From Yimella lutea (GTDB lineage: Bacteria > Actinomycetota > Actinomycetes > Actinomycetales > Dermatophilaceae): a stretch of 64,000 nt of DNA. A program made the translations under genes and the position numbers. A model generated the notes under the pieces. The model saw only the letters and a list, made by a program, of their open reading frames with translations. It had not been told where the DNA came from and did no database searches. Positions 25,190 through 33,359 of the stretch are shown here, in pieces (position 1 is the first letter of the stretch; each line of letters begins with the position of its first letter). The stretch is from NCBI RefSeq assembly GCF_006715095.1, contig NZ_VFMO01000001.1, forward strand, positions 2,356,001 to 2,420,000, read 5' to 3'.

Positions 25190-26178
25190 TCACAATTCGG
25201 GGTGTAGGTGTGGTCTGAATCCGCCGGCTTCGAGGAGTGCGCGGGCGATGTAGTTGGTGAGGTTGCGGAAGCCGAGGGCCAGGCCACGCAGGTGCTCGAG
25301 GCGACCGTTCACGGCTTCGGTAGGTCCGTTGCTCGTGCGCGGCCGGTCGAAGTAGGCCAGGACGTCGCAGGCGCGTCTGGTCAGGGTGCGGCCGAGCTTG
25401 CGCAGTTCTACCAACGCCTCAGGCACACTGTCGGCGAGGGCGTCGATCACGAAGCTCATCTCGACGCGGCCGGCTGCCCGGTCGGGGTGACGGTAGGCGG
25501 AGATCACGCGCTGGTAGATCCCCCAGGTGCACTCGACTTGCACGTGCCGGTCCCCAGCGAAGAGCTTGTCAAGGCGCTCGTGCTGGCGGTCGGTGAGCAG
25601 GTCAGCCCCGGTGTGCAGGGTCCGCCGCGCGGTGTAGAGCGGGTCGCCCTTGCGTCCGCGGTGTCCGTGCAGTTCCTGCTGGACTCGGCGGCGGCACTCA
25701 TCGAGAGCGTCCCCGGCCAACCGGATGACGTGGAAGGGATCCATCACCGTGACGGCGTCCGGCAGCTCCTCGGTGGTGGCGGTCTTGAAGCCCGCGAACC
25801 CATCCATGGCCACGACCTCGATCCCATCGCGCCAAGCCTGGTCCCGCTCGGCCAGCCAGTCCTTGAACGCCTTCTTCGACCGACCTTCGACCACGTCCAG
25901 CAGGCGTGAGGGCCCGGTGCCGTCCCGGACCGGGGTGAGGTCGATGATCACGGTGACGTACTTGTCACCGCGCCGGGTGTGCCGCCACACGTGCTCATCG
26001 ACCCCGACGACCTTGACACCGTCCAGGCGGGTCGGGTCCTCGATGAGCAGACGCCGGACCTCAGCCAGGACCGCGTCGTTGGCGGTGTTCCACGCCACGC
26101 CCAGTCCTTCGGCAACTCGGGCCATCGACAGGTGGCCGACGACGATCCCGACCAGACCCCACCGCAGGCCGGCGCGGG
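25190..26178 (-). pseudogene. ISL3-A copy 2 transposase, C-terminal part
   Basis: It encodes the C-terminal three quarters of the ISL3-A transposase, from RAGLRWGLVGIVVGHLSMAR to the stop, with the DDE core intact but no native start. An apparent longer frame extends into the IS3 terminal sequence at 26179-26251 and is artificial. The N-terminal part is at 30235-30553. Confidence 0.9.
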
Positions 26179-26314
26179 TGGAGTGTCCCCGATTTTTCGG
26201 AGTGTGGTTTAGGCTGCGATTCCTGTGAGTGTGCGATGTCCTTTGTCCCATTCGGCTGGGGTGAGGTATCCCAAGTGTGAATGGCGGCGCTGTCTATTGT
26301 CGTAGTGCTCGATC

Positions 26315-26386
26315 CAGGTGAAGGTCTCTTTCCGCAATCAGGTGAAGGTCTCTTTCCGCAATCAGGTGAAGGTCTCTTTCCGCAAT
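26315..26386. repeat. Three tandem 24-bp units inside IS3 orfB
   Basis: The units CAGGTGAAGGTCTCTTTCCG plus CAAT occupy 26315-26338, 26339-26362 and 26363-26386. Read on the coding (minus) strand each junction makes ACC TGA, so two in-frame stops are introduced while the third unit continues into the original ACC TGG. Confidence 0.95.
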
Positions 26387-26797
26387 GTGGACAGGTTTAC
26401 CCAGGGGCGGGTGTGGATGAGTTCCTTTTTGTAGGTCGCGAAGAAGGACTCGGCGACGGCGTTGTCGAAACAATCCCCGGTGCGACCCACGGAACGCCGG
26501 ATGTGGTGGTCCTTACAGTACGTGGCGAATTCGGCCGATGTGAATTGAGACCCGCGGTCGCTGTGAAAGATGATTCCGGCCGGTGGCCGGCGGCGCGCGA
26601 TAGCCAGCGTCAGTGCCTCGATGACAAGGTCGGTGCGCATGTGGTCGGCTAGTGCCCAGCCCACAACGGCTCGGGAGTGCAGGTCGATGACTATGGCCAG
26701 ATACGCCCAGCCGTTCCAGGTCTTGATGTAGGTGATATCAGAACACCACTTCTGGTTCGGCCGCTCGGCTGTGAAGTCGCGCCCGATCAGGTCTGGG

Positions 26798-28221
26798 GGC
26801 TCATCACAATCCAGGGTGTAGCTGAGGTCTGAAGCCGCCGGTTTCGAGGAGGGATCGGGCGATGTAGTGGGCGAGGTTGCGGAAGCCGAGGGCCGACCCG
26901 CGTAGGTGCTCGAGGCGACCGTTGATCGCCTCCGTTGGTCCGTTGCTGGTGCCAGGCCGGTCGAAGTAGGCCAGCACGTCGGCGGACCGCTTGGTCAGGG
27001 TGCGGCCAAGGGTGGTGATCTCGGTCAAGGCCTTGGGCACACCGGTACTGATCGAATCGATGAGGGCGGTCATGAGCTTCTTGCCGGTGGCACGGTCGCG
27101 GTGCCGGTACGCCGCGATCATCCGCTGGTAGATGCCCCAGGTGCACTCAACTTCCACATGCTCCTCGACCGCGAACAACGCGGTGAGGCGGTCCTGCTGC
27201 CGGTCGGTGAGCAGGTCCGCTCCGGTATGCAGCGTGCGCCGCGCACGGTACAAAGGGTCACCGGCCCGACCCCGGTGGCCGTGCAGCTCGTGCTGGACCC
27301 GGCGCCGGCACTTGTCCAGGGCGTCACCGGCTAACCGGACGACATGAAACGGGTCCATCACCGTGGTCGCGTCCGGGAGTTCTTCGGTAGCAGCAGTTTT
27401 GAAGCCGGTGAACCCATCCATCGCGACGACCTGCACCGTCTCACGCCACGCTGGGTCACGGTCGGCGAGCCAAGTCTTGAACACGGCCTTGGATCGGCCG
27501 GGAACCATGTCTAACAACCGTGCTGGCCCGGTGCCGTCCTGGATCGGGGTCAGATCGATGATCACCGTGACGTACTTGTCGCCGTGCCGAGTGTGGCGCC
27601 AGACGTGTTCATCGACCCCGATCGCGGTGACACCTTCGAACCGGGCCGGGTCGTTGATCAACACCCGGTACCCCTCGGCGAGGACCGCGTCATTCGCGGT
27701 GTTCCAGGCAACGCCGAGTCCTTCAGCGACCCGGGCGACGGTCAGGTGCTGACACACGATCGCGGCAAGTGCCCACGCCATCGCACGCCGCGACAAGGTG
27801 GCTCGCGGTTCGGCCGCGAGGCTGGTGTCTTGGCGCCACACATGCCCACACTCGGTGCACCGGTACCGCCGTACCGTGACCAGCAGTGTCGTTGGTCGCC
27901 ACCCGAACGGTTCGTGGGCCAACCGGCGGACCACGCTGCCCCGCGGGGTCCCTTCGCAGCCGCACCGGTGACACCACCGGTCATCCTCAACGACCCGGCA
28001 CGTCAGCACCGCCCGGCCTGGTTCAAGACGTTGACCCGTCGCGAGGAGACCAAGCTCATCCAGGCGGCAGAACGTAGTCAGGTCAGGCGTCGTGAAGGTA
28101 GCGTTGTGCACGTCGAGGTCTTCCAGATGAGTTGCGTCAGAACTCTCATCATCGGGAGACCTCGACCCTCACCCCCGGACCGACGCGCCAGGAACTCCTA
28201 CACCCTCATCTGTGATGAGCC
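26798..28221 (-). mobile_element. ISL3-B element with 8-bp duplication GGTCTGGG
   Basis: The terminal repeats are GGCTCATCACAATCCAGGGT at 26798 and, inverted, CTACACCCTCATCTGTGATG ending at 28221. The 8-bp sequence GGTCTGGG is present on both sides (26790-26797 and 28222-28229). It is inserted in IS3 orfB. It is related to, but clearly diverged from, ISL3-A. Confidence 0.93.
26804..28111 (-). CDS. ISL3-family transposase (ISL3-B), 435 aa
   Basis: The layout is the same as in the ISL3-A protein: zinc-finger N-terminus (CRVVEDDRWCHRCGCEG, YRCTECGHVWRQD), HTH (RVAEGLGVAWNTANDAV) and the DDE_Tnp_ISL3 core (IGVDEHVWRHTRHGDKYVTV, VVAMDGFTGFK, TVMDPFHVVRLAGDAL, GTSNGPTEAINGRLEHLRG). It shares the same length and most motifs with ISL3-A but differs at many positions. 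It starts with GTG and is intact. The sister copies probably compete for similar terminal repeats. Confidence 0.93.
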   Translation of the reverse strand: MHNATFTTPDLTTFCRLDELGLLATGQRLEPGRAVLTCRVVEDDRWCHRCGCEGTPRGSVVRRLAHEPFGWRPTTLLVTVRRYRCTECGHVWRQDTSLAAEPRATLSRRAMAWALAAIVCQHLTVARVAEGLGVAWNTANDAVLAEGYRVLINDPARFEGVTAIGVDEHVWRHTRHGDKYVTVIIDLTPIQDGTGPARLLDMVPGRSKAVFKTWLADRDPAWRETVQVVAMDGFTGFKTAATEELPDATTVMDPFHVVRLAGDALDKCRRRVQHELHGHRGRAGDPLYRARRTLHTGADLLTDRQQDRLTALFAVEEHVEVECTWGIYQRMIAAYRHRDRATGKKLMTALIDSISTGVPKALTEITTLGRTLTKRSADVLAYFDRPGTSNGPTEAINGRLEHLRGSALGFRNLAHYIARSLLETGGFRPQLHPGL

Positions 28222-28569
28222 GGTCTGGGGCCGGCGCCGGGTCCGGGCCGCTGGTGGTCGTGCGCTTCCAGACACGGGGGTGGCGTCCGCGCAGCCCGGC
28301 GGCCTGCATGAGGCGAGCGACGCGATTCTTGCCGACCCGTTCGCCCAGGGCGCACAGCTCGGCATGGATCCGTCGAACACCAGGGTTGCCGCGCAGCCGC
28401 CGGTAGGCCTCGGTGATGATCGCCAACAGGCGATCGTTGTCCTGATCGCGTGGGCTGGGCCCCCGGCCACGCCACGCATAGAACCCGGAGGGCGACACGG
28501 CCAACTGCTCGCACATGAAATCCACCGGATACTCGCCACGGTCAGCCCAGTCCGCGATCGCGGCGTACT

Positions 28570-28672
28570 TCACCGCTGGTCTTTCGCGAACCAGGACGCT
28601 ACTTTTTTTGCGAACTCCGCCTCCATGCGGGCGTGCTTGACTTCCTCCCGAAGCCGTCGAACCCATCCGACT
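28570..28672 (-). pseudogene. IS3 orfA remnant with A7 frameshift site
   Basis: In the frame ending with TGA at 28570-28572, the peptide GWVRRLREEVKHARMEAEFA followed by KKVASWFAKDQR is the coiled-coil end of an IS3 OrfA. The T7 run at 28603-28609 (A7G on the coding strand) sits where IS3 elements make a -1 programmed frameshift into orfB. Upstream, an in-frame TGA and then leader-like sequence follow at once, so the first ~75 codons of orfA, including the HTH, appear deleted. Confidence 0.7.
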
Positions 28673-28722
28673 TCCTTTCAGTTCAGAAAGGAATCACGAC
28701 TTACCCAACTATCCACCAAACC

Positions 28723-30211
28723 GGCTCTTCCTACCTGAGGTGGGGGTGAGTGAGCCCGCCGCCGATGAGCAGCATGCGTAGCCGGTAGTGCTCGCGGTTG
28801 CGGAAGCCTCGGGCGACGCGTCGGTGGAGCTCGATCAGGCCGTTGATCGCCTCCGTGCCGCCGTTGTTGGCGCGGCTGGTGTCGAAGTAGGCCAGGAACG
28901 CTGCCCGCCACTGCTTCAGGGTCTTACCGAGCCGTCGGATCTCCGGGATCGGACAGGTCGGCAGCGAGGCCAGGATTTTCTCCGCGATCCGCCGGCCCTC
29001 GACCGTGCTCTTGGCCTGGTAGGCCGACCGGAGCTGTTGGGTGCACAGCCACGCGACGAGCACTTCGTCGTGACGTTCGTCGGCAGCGATCGCACGGTCG
29101 AGCCGTGCCCGTTGCCGGTCGGTGAGCTTCTCCTGCCCGCAGCGCAGGATCGTGCGGATGCCATAGAGCGGGTCGTTCTTGCGGCCACGGTGACCATGGA
29201 TCTCCTGCTGCACCCGACGGCGGACCTCATCCACGGCCTGGGTACCGAGCTTGACGACATGGAACGCGTCCAGGACCGCGACCGCGTCCTCGAGCTGGTC
29301 ATCGATGGCGTTCTTGTAGCCGTGGAACGGGTCCAGTGTGGCGACCACGACACCGTCACGGAACTCCTGGCCACGTTCGGCAAGCCAGTCGCTGTACACC
29401 TTCCCGGACCGGCCCGGCACCAGGTCCAGCAACCGCGCCCGCGGCTTGCCGTCAACGTCGGGTGTCAGGTCGACCATCCCGGTCAGCTGCTTCGGACCGC
29501 GGCCACCCTCGGCGATCGGGAACTCGGACACGTGATGCCACACGTGCTCGTCCACGCCGAGTCGCGTCACGCCGGCGAACCGATCCTCGTCGTCGGCCAT
29601 CTCCTGCAGAAGTGGCCGGATCGAGGACCACACCGTGTTCCACGTCGTCCCCAACTGTCGGGCGATCCCGCTGATCGAGCCGTGCTCACGGCGGATCTGA
29701 TTGATCGCCCACCAGCAGGCCCGCGTAGTCAGCAGCGCCCGCGGTCGAGCGATGTCCTCGTCTTGCTCGGTGAACGCCTTCCTCGGGCAGGCTGCCTCCT
29801 GGCAACGCCAGATCCGCTTGCGCCACACCACTTGGACCGGGCGGTCGAAGCACGGCGCGTCGACCAGCGTGACGTCACTGCGGCCGTGGCTGTGCGCAAT
29901 CACGCCGCAGCTCGGGCAGCCCATCGGCGTCCGGGGCGACTCCACACCAACGACCAGCAGCCCGACGTCGTGGTCGTACTCGACGGCGGTCACGCGCAAT
30001 TCACCGAGCCCGACCAAAAGATCGCAGCGCGAGCAGTAGCGGGTGTCGCGATGGCAGCGCGCAGCGATGTGCGCCGTAGGCTCGGACAACGTCGAGGTCC
30101 TTCGGAACGGTGTGCTTGGTCGCCACTGATCCTGAAGGCCTCGACGTCCCTCACCCCGCAGCCAAGCTCATACCGGCGCGCCTCTCACCCCCACCGCAAC
30201 TCGGAAGAGCC
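28723..30211 (-). mobile_element. ISL3-C element with 8-bp duplication ACCAAACC
   Basis: The terminal repeats are GGCTCTTCCTACCTGAGGTG at 28723 and, inverted, ACCGCAACTCGGAAGAGCC ending at 30211. They are flanked by ACCAAACC at 28715-28722 and 30212-30219. It is inserted in the leader of the IS3 element, about 20 bp inside the IS3 right terminal repeat. Confidence 0.92.
28731..30089 (-). CDS. ISL3-family transposase (ISL3-C), 452 aa
   Basis: A more distant ISL3 transposase. The N-terminal zinc region has CHRDTRYCSRCD, GCPSCGVIAHSHGR and WRCQEAACPRKAF. The HTH is GISGIARQLGTTWNTVWSS-like (ISGIARQLGTTWNTVWSSI), and the DDE core includes LGVDEHVWHH, VVATLDPFHGYKNA, AVLDAFHVVKLG and NNGGTEAINGLIELHRR. 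The start appears to be TTG at 30089. The gene is intact. Confidence 0.92.
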   Translation of the reverse strand: MSEPTAHIAARCHRDTRYCSRCDLLVGLGELRVTAVEYDHDVGLLVVGVESPRTPMGCPSCGVIAHSHGRSDVTLVDAPCFDRPVQVVWRKRIWRCQEAACPRKAFTEQDEDIARPRALLTTRACWWAINQIRREHGSISGIARQLGTTWNTVWSSIRPLLQEMADDEDRFAGVTRLGVDEHVWHHVSEFPIAEGGRGPKQLTGMVDLTPDVDGKPRARLLDLVPGRSGKVYSDWLAERGQEFRDGVVVATLDPFHGYKNAIDDQLEDAVAVLDAFHVVKLGTQAVDEVRRRVQQEIHGHRGRKNDPLYGIRTILRCGQEKLTDRQRARLDRAIAADERHDEVLVAWLCTQQLRSAYQAKSTVEGRRIAEKILASLPTCPIPEIRRLGKTLKQWRAAFLAYFDTSRANNGGTEAINGLIELHRRVARGFRNREHYRLRMLLIGGGLTHPHLR

Positions 30212-30234
30212 ACCAAACCGGGGACGGTCCAGGG

Positions 30235-30553
30235 AGATCTTGGCCGGCGGCGGCGCCGCAGCGGTGGTGTCCTGACGCCACACGTGCGAGCACTCCTTGC
30301 AGCGGTAGCGGCGCACGGTGAGCACCAGCGTGGTAGGGCGCCACCCGAACGGCTCGTGCGCCAACTCCCTGCTCACCGTGTCACGGGGCACGCCCTGGCA
30401 GCCACACCGCCTGCACCAGTCGTCCGGCTCCACGACCCGGCACGCCAGCACGGACCGGTCAGGCTCGAGCAGCTGGCCGGTGACCTCCAGACCGAGGCCG
30501 TCGAGGCGGGTGAAGGTAGTCAGGTCAGGGCGCGTGAAGGTAGCGTCAGGCAC
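30235..30553 (-). pseudogene. ISL3-A copy 2 transposase, N-terminal part
   Basis: It encodes MPDATFTRPDLTTFTRLDGL and the zinc-finger region through YRCKECSHVWRQDTTAAAPP, then stops at the IS3 boundary. Joined to 25190-26178 it rebuilds the full 435-aa transposase. Small differences from copy 1 (for example PPPAKIS for PPRAKIS) show slight divergence. Confidence 0.9.
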
Positions 30554-30675
30554 GTCGAGGTCTTCTGGACGGGTTGTGTGAGAACTCCCATCATCGGAAG
30601 ACCTCGACCCTCACCCCCGACACCGACGTGCCGCCCCAGGTCGCACCACAGCCCTACCCTCATCTGTGAAGAGCC

Positions 30676-30683
30676 CGCAAACC
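30676..30683. repeat. 8-bp target duplication CGCAAACC, right copy
   Basis: It matches 20917-20924. The sequence that follows (GGACCACCC) continues the intergenic repeat unit broken on the left side. Confidence 0.85.
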
Positions 30684-30726
30684 GGACCACCCGGAGGTTG
30701 TCAGTGCTCGATGGTTGACTATTCGT

Positions 30727-32190
30727 ATGAGGGAGAACGAAGCAGTCGGCGCCACGGAAACGGTTGAACCCGAACCGTTTTCGTCGAAGGCTGTGCTCGA
30801 CAACCCGGCCGAGTACGACCCCGCGTACGTGGCCAGGTACGACCTGGAACGCGCCGCAGGTGCCCTCACCGGCGCGTACGCCGACCTCATCACCGTGATG
30901 CGCGAATCCCTCACCGAACAGCACTGGGCTGTCTCCGGGATCCGGTCCCCGGAACACTGGTTGACCTGCTTCGCCGGCGTCTCCCGCGCCGCCGCAACAG
31001 ACATCGTCCGCATCGCCTCCCGCGCGAACGAACTCCCGCACGCGATCGCCGCGTTCGAACGCACCGAGATCACGTTCCACCAACTGGCGGTCATCGCCCG
31101 TCATGTCCCGGCCGGATTCGACGAAGACGTCACCCGCCTCGCACCACACTGCGACGTCGGCCAACTCCGACGGGCCGTCGCGAAATACCCCTTCCCCGCT
31201 GATGACACCGACGACAACTTGGACGACGATGTGGACGAGGACGAGGTGCCCGAACCCGAGCCGTCCACCCGGCCCGCGCAACTACGGTCCTGGTTCGACA
31301 AAGGCCGCTACCACTTGGAGTTCGACGGACCCGTCGACCAGGGCGAACTCCTCGAGCAAGTGTTGAACGAAGCCAAGAACGCGCTGTTCCAACAAACCCG
31401 CCACACCGACAGTGATGGCGACAACAACTGCGATCAGGACTGCGGCCAGGACCCCGCAATCGAGTCCGACCAAGACACCACGGCTCAATGGATTCCGGCC
31501 GCGTTCGGCGGCACCCACCTCGGTGCCGACTCGGGTGAAGGTTTGGACGCGGCTGGGAAACCACGGATCACTCTGGCGGACGCGTTCCTCGAAGCCATGC
31601 TCCACTCCCTCCACGCCGGCACTCAGGGGGTGTCGGGTCGGGCGGACACCTACCGGGTGCTGTTCCACCTCGACGCCCACGGACACGGCTGGTCGGGCGG
31701 TGCCGGAGCCCTCCCACCCGCACTCCGCGAGAAACTCTCCTGTGACGGGCTGATCGTGCCGATCATCAAGAAGAACGGGTTCCCCGTCGACGTCGGACGC
31801 ACCCAACGCATCGTCCCGCGCCGCACCCTCCGCCTCGTGCACGACCGGGACCACGGCTGCCGGTTCCCAGGGTGCGGAACCCACCGGTACGTCGAGGTCC
31901 ACCACGTCATCCACTGGGCCAAAGGTGGCAACACCGACCTGGGCAACCTGATCAGCCTCTGCCCCTTCCACCACGACCGGTTACACGCCGGCGACTTCAC
32001 CATCACCACGATGGCACCAGGGTTCTTCACGTTCCACGACCGGTACGGCGACCGCTTCGGCTACCGACCACCCGACCCAGCAACCCCACCCGGCACGTAC
32101 TCCAAGCCAGCAGAGCCGGCGAAACCGTACGAACGACAATCCTGGGAACCCCTCAACCTGCACTGGATCGAATTCCACAACACCGGCTGA
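30727..32190 (+). CDS. DUF222 / HNH endonuclease domain protein, 487 aa
   Basis: The N-terminal DUF222 domain (ARYDLERAAGALTGAYADLI, then SGIRSPEHWLTCFAGVSRAA) is followed by two Asp-rich low-complexity inserts (around residues 175-200 and 240-265). The C-terminal HNH nuclease motif has CRFPGC, YVEVHHVIHWAKGGNTDLGN and LCPFHHDRLH. These belong to the 13E12-repeat family found in many copies in actinobacteria; the biological role is not established, though HNH suggests DNA cleavage. ATG 30727 is preferred; a TTG at 30715 in frame is an alternative. The composite transposon lies directly upstream and may have displaced its promoter. Confidence 0.85.
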   Translation: MRENEAVGATETVEPEPFSSKAVLDNPAEYDPAYVARYDLERAAGALTGAYADLITVMRESLTEQHWAVSGIRSPEHWLTCFAGVSRAAATDIVRIASRANELPHAIAAFERTEITFHQLAVIARHVPAGFDEDVTRLAPHCDVGQLRRAVAKYPFPADDTDDNLDDDVDEDEVPEPEPSTRPAQLRSWFDKGRYHLEFDGPVDQGELLEQVLNEAKNALFQQTRHTDSDGDNNCDQDCGQDPAIESDQDTTAQWIPAAFGGTHLGADSGEGLDAAGKPRITLADAFLEAMLHSLHAGTQGVSGRADTYRVLFHLDAHGHGWSGGAGALPPALREKLSCDGLIVPIIKKNGFPVDVGRTQRIVPRRTLRLVHDRDHGCRFPGCGTHRYVEVHHVIHWAKGGNTDLGNLISLCPFHHDRLHAGDFTITTMAPGFFTFHDRYGDRFGYRPPDPATPPGTYSKPAEPAKPYERQSWEPLNLHWIEFHNTG

Positions 32191-32275
32191 CCGAGTCGCG
32201 GCGCGACGAACAGGGCATTGAACCTCGGCTCAGACATCCGCACGGCTTGTCGGTGGGGTCCGCGAAACTGTGGTG

Positions 32276-32674
32276 ATGAAGATCTACATCGCAGCGCCGC
32301 TCGCTGCTGCTCCGGTCGTTCAGCAGACCCGGGACCTCCTGATCGCGGCCGGGCACGAGATCACATACGACTGGACGCGGGACATGTCCTTCGTCGAGGG
32401 CTTCGCTACGGACCCCGAGAAGTCAGCACAGCTGGCGACGATGATGATCTCCGCAGTGCTTCGAGCGGACGCCGTTGTCGTTCTTGCCACTGAGCACGAC
32501 GGCCGAGGCATGTTCGTCGAACTCGGAGTCGCGCTGGCACAAGCTGAAGGTGGCAGGGTTTGCAGCGTTGCCGTCGTGGGACCCATCCGACACGAGAGTG
32601 TCTTCTTCCACCATCCGCTCGCTCAGCGATACGAGCGAGTGGATGAGTGGCTGCTCGACCTGGCCACCACGTAG
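32276..32674 (+). CDS. Nucleoside 2-deoxyribosyltransferase-like protein, 132 aa
   Basis: It starts MKIYIAAPLAAAPVVQQTRD and has DYxDW-like TYDWTRDM, then ADAVVVLATEHDGRGMFVEL and GVALAQA, the fold and motifs of the nucleoside 2-deoxyribosyltransferase family (phosphate loop and catalytic Glu in MFVELGVAL). The family swaps or hydrolyses the N-glycosidic bond of deoxynucleosides; several members have other nucleotide substrates, so the exact reaction is open. Two GTG codons precede the ATG at 32276 and could also start translation. Confidence 0.75.
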   Translation: MKIYIAAPLAAAPVVQQTRDLLIAAGHEITYDWTRDMSFVEGFATDPEKSAQLATMMISAVLRADAVVVLATEHDGRGMFVELGVALAQAEGGRVCSVAVVGPIRHESVFFHHPLAQRYERVDEWLLDLATT

Positions 32675-32713
32675 GCACTTTTGCTGCATTGCAGAGGGTG
32701 AGCCCGCGACCTC

Positions 32714-33199
32714 TTACCCCACGCGGCCGACCCAGCGCGTTTCACCGTCCTCCGTGATCTGGGTAGGTTGCAATCCCAGATGACGCGCGATGCGCTGGGA
32801 CGCCTCGTGATTCGGATGGATGTGAGCGACGATCTCCTCGACTCCTCGAGCGCGCAGTTCCTCGAGGAGTAACGAGGCCGCGCGGGTCGCGTAGCCGTGA
32901 CGCTGCCACGGTCGGCCGATGACCCAAGCGATCTCGGCCGGGCCCCCATCAGCTCGGACGGTCGCCTGCACGTAACCCACAGCCTCCTGCTGTCCTCCGG
33001 CGACGACGACGTGGTTGATCCATACCTCGGTTCCGTCCGGAGAATCCCCACGGACCTGGGCGGCGTAACGCCTCTCCAGATCGGACCGGCTCGGCGGTTC
33101 ACCGCCGGTGAACTCGTAGAGGTCGTGATCGGCGAGAACGATGGCCATTTCGCCGGCGTCGGTCACCCGGAGCGGACGGATGCTGACAGTGTCGGTCAT
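32714..33199 (-). CDS. GNAT-family N-acetyltransferase (RimJ/RimL-like), 161 aa
   Basis: A GCN5-related acetyltransferase. The segment IAWVIGRPWQRHGYATRAASLLLEEL is the acetyl-CoA binding loop (Q/RxxGxG/A), and HIHPNHEASQRIARHLGLQPTQ is the typical RimJ-type C-terminal motif. It transfers acetyl from acetyl-CoA to an amine of an unknown substrate. It is divergent from the methyltransferase gene. Confidence 0.88.
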   Translation of the reverse strand: MTDTVSIRPLRVTDAGEMAIVLADHDLYEFTGGEPPSRSDLERRYAAQVRGDSPDGTEVWINHVVVAGGQQEAVGYVQATVRADGGPAEIAWVIGRPWQRHGYATRAASLLLEELRARGVEEIVAHIHPNHEASQRIARHLGLQPTQITEDGETRWVGRVG

Positions 33200-33359
33200 G
33201 GTGTCATTCCACCGTAATCACTGTTGGGCGACAACCGCTTTCAGCCGGCGCGAAGGTCATGACGTAGCGCACCGACGACGTCGCCCCCTCGGTCCTCGGG
33301 TGCCTCTATCCGGCCGAAATCGATTGCAGCGTCGCGTCGGGTGGGAGATGGTCTGCTTC

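Larger units (their letters stand above)
26209..28666 (-). pseudogene. IS3 orfB, interrupted by ISL3-B and truncated by an internal repeat
   Basis: The N-terminal part (28230-28666) encodes YPVDFMCEQLAVSPSGFYAW, YRRLRGNPGVRRIHAEL and RLMQAAGLRGRHPRVW. The C-terminal part (26209-26789) encodes IGRDFTAERPNQKWCSDITY, IVIDLHSRAVVGWALADHMR and FHSDRGSQFTSAEFATYCKD. ISL3-B splits them with a GGTCTGGG duplication; excision restores the frame exactly. A 24-bp sequence at 26315-26386 is present three times and puts TGA codons after RKETFT, ahead of the native end (EHYDNRQRRHSHLGYL) and its TAA at 26209-26211. Confidence 0.88.
26179..30231 (-). mobile_element. IS3-family element carrying two nested ISL3 elements
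   Basis: The terminal repeats are imperfect: TGGAGTGTCCCCGATTT at 26179 and, inverted at 30231, TGGACCGTCCCCGGTTT. They are flanked by a 3-bp duplication GGG. Removing ISL3-B and ISL3-C, each with one copy of its target duplication, leaves an element of roughly 1.1 kb with a remnant orfA, a reconstructable orfB and the start-proximal leader. The element cannot move on its own: orfA is mostly deleted and orfB is interrupted and has added stops. Confidence 0.85.
20925..30675. mobile_element. ISL3 composite transposon, 9.75 kb
   Basis: The outer ends are the left terminal repeat of ISL3-A copy 1 (GGCTCTTCACAATTCGGGGT) and the right terminal repeat of ISL3-A copy 2 (ending CTCATCTGTGAAGAGCC). 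They are bounded by the 8-bp duplication CGCAAACC. The inner ends of the two copies have non-matching flanks (CGAAAAAC and ACGTAAGC), so the unit most simply moved as a composite of two direct ISL3 copies. Between the copies lie a general-stress protein gene and an IS3 remnant (23839-25183). Later insertions (IS110, IS3, two other ISL3 elements) enlarged it. Confidence 0.75.
25184..30675 (-). mobile_element. ISL3-A copy 2, split by the IS3 element
   Basis: The left part (25184-26178) looks identical by eye to ISL3-A copy 1. The right part resumes at 30235 and ends with the terminal repeat at 30675. The break is in GGCGCGGG-AGATCTT; the trinucleotide GGG is duplicated (26176-26178 and 30232-30234), the 3-bp duplication expected of an IS3-family insertion. 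A few base differences from copy 1 are seen in the right part. Confidence 0.85.

Noticed and set aside
26315..26386. Three spaced repeats as a possible CRISPR array
   Set aside because: The 24-bp units are directly adjacent without spacers and lie inside a transposase gene; no cas genes are present.
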